From positions 806,001-870,000 of the forward strand of contig WGMG01000006.1 in assembly GCA_016125185.1 (NCBI GenBank): a stretch of 64,000 nt of DNA, in the 5' to 3' direction. The DNA comes from Armatimonadota bacterium (GTDB lineage Bacteria; Armatimonadota; Fimbriimonadia; Fimbriimonadales; Fimbriimonadaceae). Numbering within the stretch: position 1 is the stretch's first letter; every line of letters starts with the position of its first letter. Both the position numbers and the translations under genes were made by a program. Below, piece after piece: positions 59,729 to 64,000 of the stretch. The notes under the pieces are model-generated. The model searched no databases. It was not told the DNA's origin and was given only the letters and a program-made list of their open reading frames with translations.

Positions 59729-60826
59729 TTGGCGTTACCCATCGATGATCTGTTGCGCGATCTGGTCGAGAAGGATGCTTCGGATCTGCATCTGAAGGCG
59801 GGGGCAGCCCCGTACATGCGGATACGAGGCAATCTCGTCCGTTTGGACGTGCCTCCGGTCAGCGCCGAAGAACATAATAACCGCCTCTACAGCATCCTTA
59901 ATGAGGAACGACGGCACCGCCTTGAGACCATTAAGGAAGTTGATCTCAGCTACAACGTTCCGGGGCTGGCTCGGTTCCGCGTCAACATGTTTTGGCAGCG
60001 GGGCAACATCGGCGCGGTCTTCCGCGTGATCCCGTTCAACATTCGCACCATCGATGAGTTGGGTCTGCCGCAGATTTGTAAGCAGATCGCGCTCCTCCAA
60101 CGCGGCTTGGTGTTGGTGACGGGCCCAACCGGCTCGGGTAAATCGACTTCTTTGGCGGCGATGATCAACCATGTGAACCACGCAAAGCGGTGCCACATCA
60201 TGACCATCGAGGACCCAATCGAGTATGTCCACAAGGACAATATTTCGATCATCAACCAGCGAGAACTCTCAACCGACACCCATTCGTTCTCGCACGCGCT
60301 GAAGCACGTTTTGCGGCAGAATCCGGACATCATCCTCGTTGGTGAAATGCGCGATCTGGAGACGATTCAACTCGCAATTACGGCGGCGGAGACCGGTCAC
60401 CTTGTGCTTTCAACACTCCACACGGTGGACGCGGCGCAGACCATCGACCGAATTGTGGATGTGTTTGAGCCGGACCAACAGTCCCAGGTACGCACTCAGC
60501 TTTCGGTTACACTTCAGGCGGTGATCTCGCAGACGCTGATACCGCATAAGAAGGGCGCGGGGCGGGTTGCCGCTTTCGAGGTGATGATCGCAACGCCATC
60601 GATCCGAAATATGATTCGGGACGGAAAGACACACCAGCTTCCGACCGATATTCAGACGGGCACACAATACGGGATGCAGTCCCTTGACGGGCACCTTCTC
60701 AAGCTTGTCGAACAAGGCGAAATCGAATATGAAGATGCGTTGGCGAAGTCTTCCAACGTCTTCGAATTCCAACATCGCGCCCAACAACACGGCTTGATCG
60801 GAGGTGGCTCGCTTGCAGTCCGTTGA
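59729..60826 (+). CDS. pilT: PilT-type pilus retraction ATPase 2
   Basis: 365 residues from TTG 59729 with AGGAGG four bases upstream. Walker A GPTGSGKSTSLAAM, Asp box MTIEDPIEYVHKD, Walker B NPDIILVGEMRDLETI, His box TGHLVLSTLHTVDA, and the retraction motif SIRNMIRDGKTHQL. It powers depolymerisation of type IV pili at the inner membrane. The downstream PilT gene starts inside its last codons. Confidence 0.9.
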   Translation: MALPIDDLLRDLVEKDASDLHLKAGAAPYMRIRGNLVRLDVPPVSAEEHNNRLYSILNEERRHRLETIKEVDLSYNVPGLARFRVNMFWQRGNIGAVFRVIPFNIRTIDELGLPQICKQIALLQRGLVLVTGPTGSGKSTSLAAMINHVNHAKRCHIMTIEDPIEYVHKDNISIINQRELSTDTHSFSHALKHVLRQNPDIILVGEMRDLETIQLAITAAETGHLVLSTLHTVDAAQTIDRIVDVFEPDQQSQVRTQLSVTLQAVISQTLIPHKKGAGRVAAFEVMIATPSIRNMIRDGKTHQLPTDIQTGTQYGMQSLDGHLLKLVEQGEIEYEDALAKSSNVFEFQHRAQQHGLIGGGSLAVR

Positions 60827-61991
60827 GTTTTACTTACGGCGATGCGTCGAGATCGGCGGGTCCGACGTCCATTTCAAGACCGACTCCGGGCACGTTTACA
60901 TTCGCGTGAACGGCGACTTGCAGTTGGTTGAAGCAGACCCTTTTCATAACCGCGAGTTTCGGAGCGAGCTTTTCAAGCTCCTGAAGCCGGAGCAGCGAGA
61001 GCTTTACGAAAACGATCTGGAGCTTGACTTTGCGATCGAGGTGGAAGGGGTTTCTCGCTTCCGCGGCAACGTGTACCAACAACGTGGTTATACGCAGGCG
61101 GCGTTCCGAGTGATTCCTTACGAAATCCAGACGATGGAGGACTTGCGACTGCCAGGGGCGGCGTACGACTTTATCGAACGGCCGCGAGGTCTGGTGTTGA
61201 TGACGGGACCGGCGGGTTCGGGTAAATCGACTTCGTTGGCGGCGATGATCGACAAGATCAACCGTACTCACCAGCTTCACATCGTAACCGTCGAGGACCC
61301 GATCGAATTTGTCCACTCCGATATTCAGGCGCTCGTAAACCAGCGCGAACTGGGCAACGATACGAATTCGTTTGCGAATGCGCTGAAATACGTTCTGCGT
61401 CAGGACCCGGACGTGATCCTCGTTGGTGAGATGCGCGACCTTGAGACGATCCACCTGGCGATTACGGCGGCGGAAACCGGACACTTGGTGTTCGGCACCC
61501 TGCATACGGTCGATGCGGTTCAAACCGTCGATCGAATCGTCGATGTGTTCCCGACGCACCAGCAACAGCAGGTGCGAATGCAGCTTTCGGTCAACTTGGT
61601 CGGCGTGATTTCGCAGACGCTCTTGCGGCGGTCGGATGGCCGAGGCCGCGTGGCGGCGTTTGAGACGCTGGTGGCGACCGGTGCGGTGCGAAACCTTATC
61701 CGCGAAAACAAGACTTTCCAAATCAGCTCGCTGATCCAAACCGGTGGGCGAGCCAAAATGCAGTCGCTGGACCAGAACATGGCGAAGCTGGTCGAAATGG
61801 GCATCGTCACGTACGAAGAAGCGAAGTCCCGAGCGAAGGACCCAGCCGAGTTTGAGCGACTGGTGAACCTGGCGACCCCGGCAGGGCCGAGCACGACCCC
61901 AGCCAATAAAGATTCGCAACAAGTCAAGGCGCCGCCCGCGCCGCCCGGAGTCCGAGGCGCACAATTTCGGCCAGGTTATCAATCTAAATGA
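60813..61991 (+). CDS. pilT: PilT-type pilus retraction ATPase 3
   Basis: 392 residues from TTG 60813, chosen because GGAGG lies eight bases upstream; GTG 60804 overlaps that site. It overlaps the previous gene by 14 bases. Walker A GPAGSGKSTSLAAM, Asp box VTVEDPIEFVHSD, Walker B DPDVILVGEMRDLETI, His box TGHLVFGTLHTVDA, retraction motif AVRNLIRENKTFQI (the most canonical of the three). A disordered Pro-rich tail of ~35 residues (STTPANKDSQQVKAPPAPPG) is unusual. Its stop overlaps metX by four bases. Confidence 0.9.
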   Translation: MQSVEFYLRRCVEIGGSDVHFKTDSGHVYIRVNGDLQLVEADPFHNREFRSELFKLLKPEQRELYENDLELDFAIEVEGVSRFRGNVYQQRGYTQAAFRVIPYEIQTMEDLRLPGAAYDFIERPRGLVLMTGPAGSGKSTSLAAMIDKINRTHQLHIVTVEDPIEFVHSDIQALVNQRELGNDTNSFANALKYVLRQDPDVILVGEMRDLETIHLAITAAETGHLVFGTLHTVDAVQTVDRIVDVFPTHQQQQVRMQLSVNLVGVISQTLLRRSDGRGRVAAFETLVATGAVRNLIRENKTFQISSLIQTGGRAKMQSLDQNMAKLVEMGIVTYEEAKSRAKDPAEFERLVNLATPAGPSTTPANKDSQQVKAPPAPPGVRGAQFRPGYQSK

Positions 61992-63067
61992 TTGATCCAG
62001 CCCTCTTCCAAGAAAACGAACGTACCGCCCCATCCGCCGACGAAAGGATGTTTGCCGATGTTGGTGCGTTGGACTGCGAGTGCGGCCAACGCCTGGAGTC
62101 GGTGACCGTTGCCTACGAGACGTGGGGAAGCCTTAATGCCGACCGAAGCAATGCGGTGCTGATCTGCCACGCCTTGAGCGGGGACGCGCACGCGATCGGG
62201 TGGTGGGATCGGCTCATCGGGCCCGGGAAGGCGTTTGACACAGATCGGTATTTCGTCATAGGTACCAATGCGCTCGGCGGCTGCCAGGGCACGACCGGTC
62301 CGGCTTCATTGGCTCCCGACGGAAAGCCGTACGGCTCGCGATTTCCCATGATCACCATTGGCGACATGGTGGACGTGCAGGCGCGGCTCATGGACCAACT
62401 CGGCATTTCGCAACTGCTGTGTGTGGCGGGCGGGTCGATGGGTGGCATGCAGGCGCTGGAGTGGACGGTGCGCTATCCTGAGCGGGTTCGAAAGGCCTTT
62501 GTGACGGCGTCGTGTGCACGGCATTCGCCGATGCAGATCGCCATCAACGAGGTTGGGCGGCAGGCGATCCTGCGTGATCCTCACTATCGAGGCGGGGATT
62601 ATTACGACGGAGAGCCTCCAGCGAATGGCCTGAGCGTGGCGCGGATGATCGGGCACATTTCGTTTTTAAGCAACGCGGCGTTCGAGTCCAAGTTTTCTCG
62701 GCGACTGCAGGACAAGGCGGCGTTCGACATGACGTTTGGTGTCGAGTTTCAGGTGGAGAGCTACCTCAGCTATCAGGGCGACAAGTTTACGAAGCGGTTC
62801 GACCCAAATTCACTCCTGCACCTGACGCGGGCGATCGATTATTACGACTGGACGGGTGTGGATCGGGCGAAGGCGGAGTTCCTGTTCGTTTCGTACACGT
62901 CGGACTGGTTGTATACACCGGAACAGTCGAGCGAACTGTATCGCATGACGAGGGGGGCGGGCAAGCGGGCTTCGTACTATGACATTGACCTTCCTTACGG
63001 GCATGATGCTTTCCTCTTGGACGGTGAGCTTCAAGCGGCGCACCTGCGGGAATTTCTGGCGAGCTAA
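61988..63067 (+). CDS. metX: Homoserine O-acyltransferase (MetX)
   Basis: 359 residues of the alpha/beta-hydrolase fold. N-terminal YETWGSLNADRSNAVLICHALSGDAHAIGWW, nucleophile Ser in GGSMGGMQALEW, acid/base Asp/His in the C-terminal LPYGHDAFLLD. It acylates homoserine for methionine synthesis; whether acetyl or succinyl is used cannot be read off reliably. The ATG overlaps the preceding pilT stop (ATGA), an unexpected coupling of a metabolic gene to pilus genes. Confidence 0.92.
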   Translation: MIDPALFQENERTAPSADERMFADVGALDCECGQRLESVTVAYETWGSLNADRSNAVLICHALSGDAHAIGWWDRLIGPGKAFDTDRYFVIGTNALGGCQGTTGPASLAPDGKPYGSRFPMITIGDMVDVQARLMDQLGISQLLCVAGGSMGGMQALEWTVRYPERVRKAFVTASCARHSPMQIAINEVGRQAILRDPHYRGGDYYDGEPPANGLSVARMIGHISFLSNAAFESKFSRRLQDKAAFDMTFGVEFQVESYLSYQGDKFTKRFDPNSLLHLTRAIDYYDWTGVDRAKAEFLFVSYTSDWLYTPEQSSELYRMTRGAGKRASYYDIDLPYGHDAFLLDGELQAAHLREFLAS

Positions 63068-63372
63068 GGGGTGTTTTCCATGCGATGCGGCTTGGGGGTG
63101 TAGTTCCGGCTTTCGAGAGCATCGATCACTCGGTCGACGATGGGGCTGATCCAATCGATGTGCGAGAGTGGGCGCAGGATGAGGATGACAAGGGAGACCA
63201 GCACAGTTGCGCCGAGAACGGTGCCAAGTCCGGTCCAGAGTCCGGCCGTCATGCGGCTTCGGAAAGAACTTTGATTTTTGAGGAAGGCGGCCAACAGTTG
63301 GTTTTGGCGTTCGATCCTTTCGCTCAGTGTGTCTAGCGATTTGATGAGGCTCTTTTCCTGTTCGTCGGTCAC
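63064..63372 (-). CDS. Small membrane protein (DUF5665-like)
   Basis: 102 residues from GTG 63372. A charged helical N-terminus (EQEKSLIKSLDTLSERIERQNQLLAAFLKNQ) precedes one membrane segment (LWTGLGTVLGATVLVSLVILIL) and a short tail. The layout matches the small DUF5665-type proteins, a guess from shape. It overlaps the metX stop by four bases on the opposite strand. Confidence 0.6.
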   Translation of the reverse strand: MTDEQEKSLIKSLDTLSERIERQNQLLAAFLKNQSSFRSRMTAGLWTGLGTVLGATVLVSLVILILRPLSHIDWISPIVDRVIDALESRNYTPKPHRMENTP

Positions 63373-63419
63373 ATTGGTGTTGACGGTCCCGAAGCCATAT
63401 TCGGTTGCGCAAATCGTGA

Positions 63420-63425
63420 TAGGAT
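63420..63425 (+). promoter_or_regulatory. TANNNT -10 box of the VOC gene
   Basis: TAGGAT ends six bases before ATG 63432; no Shine-Dalgarno. Confidence 0.35.
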
Positions 63426-63431
63426 GCAGTT

Positions 63432-63866
63432 ATGGCTGGAAAATCTATTGCTCCATATCTCGTCGTCGACGATGCCAATGCGGCCATTGCCTGGTACGAG
63501 AAAGCTCTCGGCGCGACGAAAATCGACGTATCGTATGTTCCCGACAGCGAGAAAGTTATGAACGCCCAACTCATGTTGGGTTCGACTTTGTTCATGCTCA
63601 ATGATGAATTTCCTGACTACGGTTCGGTTGGGCCGAAGAAGATGGGTGGTTCTTGTGTGACCATGCACATCAATTCCGACGACGTGGACGTGGATTGGAA
63701 TCGAATTGTCGATGCGGGCGGGGAAGTCGTGATGCCGCTGGACGACATGTTTTGGGGCATGCGCTACGGCATGTTCAAGGACCCGTTCGGACACAAATGG
63801 TCCATCGGCCAGCAAACATCGAATCCGACCAAAGAAGAGATGGTGGCAGCTATGAAGTCGATGTAG
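63432..63866 (+). CDS. VOC-superfamily (glyoxalase/PhnB-like) protein
   Basis: 144 residues of paired beta-alpha-beta-beta-beta modules: SIAPYLVVDDANAAIAWYEKALGATKI and the second module VVMPLDDMFWGMRYGMFKDPFGHKWSIGQ. This is the PhnB/'bleomycin resistance-like' branch of VOC proteins, often non-enzymatic or of unknown substrate. The 3' end overlaps the convergent acetyltransferase gene by 17 bases. Confidence 0.85.
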   Translation: MAGKSIAPYLVVDDANAAIAWYEKALGATKIDVSYVPDSEKVMNAQLMLGSTLFMLNDEFPDYGSVGPKKMGGSCVTMHINSDDVDVDWNRIVDAGGEVVMPLDDMFWGMRYGMFKDPFGHKWSIGQQTSNPTKEEMVAAMKSM

Positions 63867-64000
63867 CGAGATCGATGAGGGCTTGTCCGGTGACACGTTG
63901 GACGGTCCATTCGTCCAACGGCACGGCTCCGATTTTTCGATAGAAGGCGATGGATGGTTCGTTCCAATCGAGGACGGACCATTCGAACCGGCCGCAGCCG
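63850..64000 (-). CDS. GNAT-family N-acetyltransferase, C-terminal part (partial)
   Basis: The minus strand is open from the window edge to TAG at 63852-63850, in the frame starting at 63999. It encodes FEWSVLDWNEPSIAFYRKIGA, the typical GNAT motif-B end (WN.P...FY.K.GA), then VPLDEWTVQRVTGQALIDLA. The N-terminal part is beyond the window. It transfers acetyl from acetyl-CoA to an unknown amine. Confidence 0.75.
   Translation of the reverse strand, partial: GCGRFEWSVLDWNEPSIAFYRKIGAVPLDEWTVQRVTGQALIDLATSTS

Noticed and set aside
60834-62033. 399-codon minus-strand frame opposite the third PilT gene
   Set aside because: Antisense shadow; Arg/His/Leu-rich, no family features, and the plus strand is clearly coding.
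1-64000. CRISPR arrays, insertion sequences, prophage or rRNA genes
   Set aside because: I looked for regularly spaced repeats, transposase or integrase motifs and rRNA signatures and saw none.

Overview
The window is a chromosomal segment from a moderately GC-rich, probably diderm, free-living bacterium. The gene repertoire (PEP-CTERM protein, several PilT ATPases, outer-membrane-barrel-like protein, Fimbriimonas-like gene mix) and the mixture of Shine-Dalgarno and apparently leaderless genes would fit Armatimonadota (Fimbriimonadia). That placement is inference from general knowledge, not a database result. No phage, insertion sequence, CRISPR array or rRNA was seen. There is one tRNA, Arg(TCG).

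Layout. 1-8.1 kb: end of an unknown gene, then a complete minus-strand potassium operon (a 32-codon ORF, then kdpF-A-B-C-D-E). 8.3-12.6 kb: a stress-type glycine-rich protein and an operon of barrel protein, cupredoxin-like protein and HD-GYP phosphodiesterase. 12.7-22.1 kb: glutamine synthetase, a CUT2-type sugar ABC transporter, a LEA-like protein with an EF-hand-like loop, a GH2 glycosidase and a Tat-exported NHL-type protein. 22.1-26.1 kb: small c-type cytochrome-like protein, then a minus-strand group with a stand-alone KdpD N-terminal protein, a response regulator with an unrecognised output domain and a histidine-kinase-like protein with a decayed ATP-binding domain. 26.1-28.5 kb: redoxin, tRNA-Arg, a small unknown and a glycosyltransferase-like gene. 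28.5-34.1 kb: arginine operon argR / P-loop protein / argC / argD / transcarbamylase / argB, with ARG boxes and a sigma54-like promoter in front. The transcarbamylase belongs to the N-acyl-ornithine type. 34.1-40 kb: RNA methyltransferase, asd, AraC regulator, SdpI-like protein, Mrp ATPase. 40-44.2 kb: large unknown gene with a duplicated tail, dispersed repeats, PEP-CTERM protein. 44.5-52 kb: carB C-terminal half (split gene), peroxiredoxin, sugar isomerase, serine hydrolase, dtd. 52.1-54.7 kb: ECF sigma, anti-sigma-like protein, HtrA-like pseudoprotease with PDZ. 54.6-57.7 kb: recJ, nusG, secE, greA on the minus strand. 57.9-64 kb: three consecutive PilT-family ATPases, metX, small membrane protein, VOC protein and the end of a GNAT acetyltransferase.

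How it fits together. Potassium uptake is sensed by KdpDE; a second, dismantled KdpD-like module lies 15 kb away. Arginine synthesis appears to proceed through N-acylated intermediates, and carB supplies carbamoyl phosphate to it and to pyrimidines. The sugar transporter and GH2 enzyme suggest growth on plant-type saccharides. Sigma/anti-sigma/PDZ genes form a probable envelope-stress unit whose protease-like member has lost its catalytic triad. Translation signals are mixed: at about a dozen genes a TANNNT hexamer lies 4-10 bases before the start codon, which suggests leaderless transcripts.
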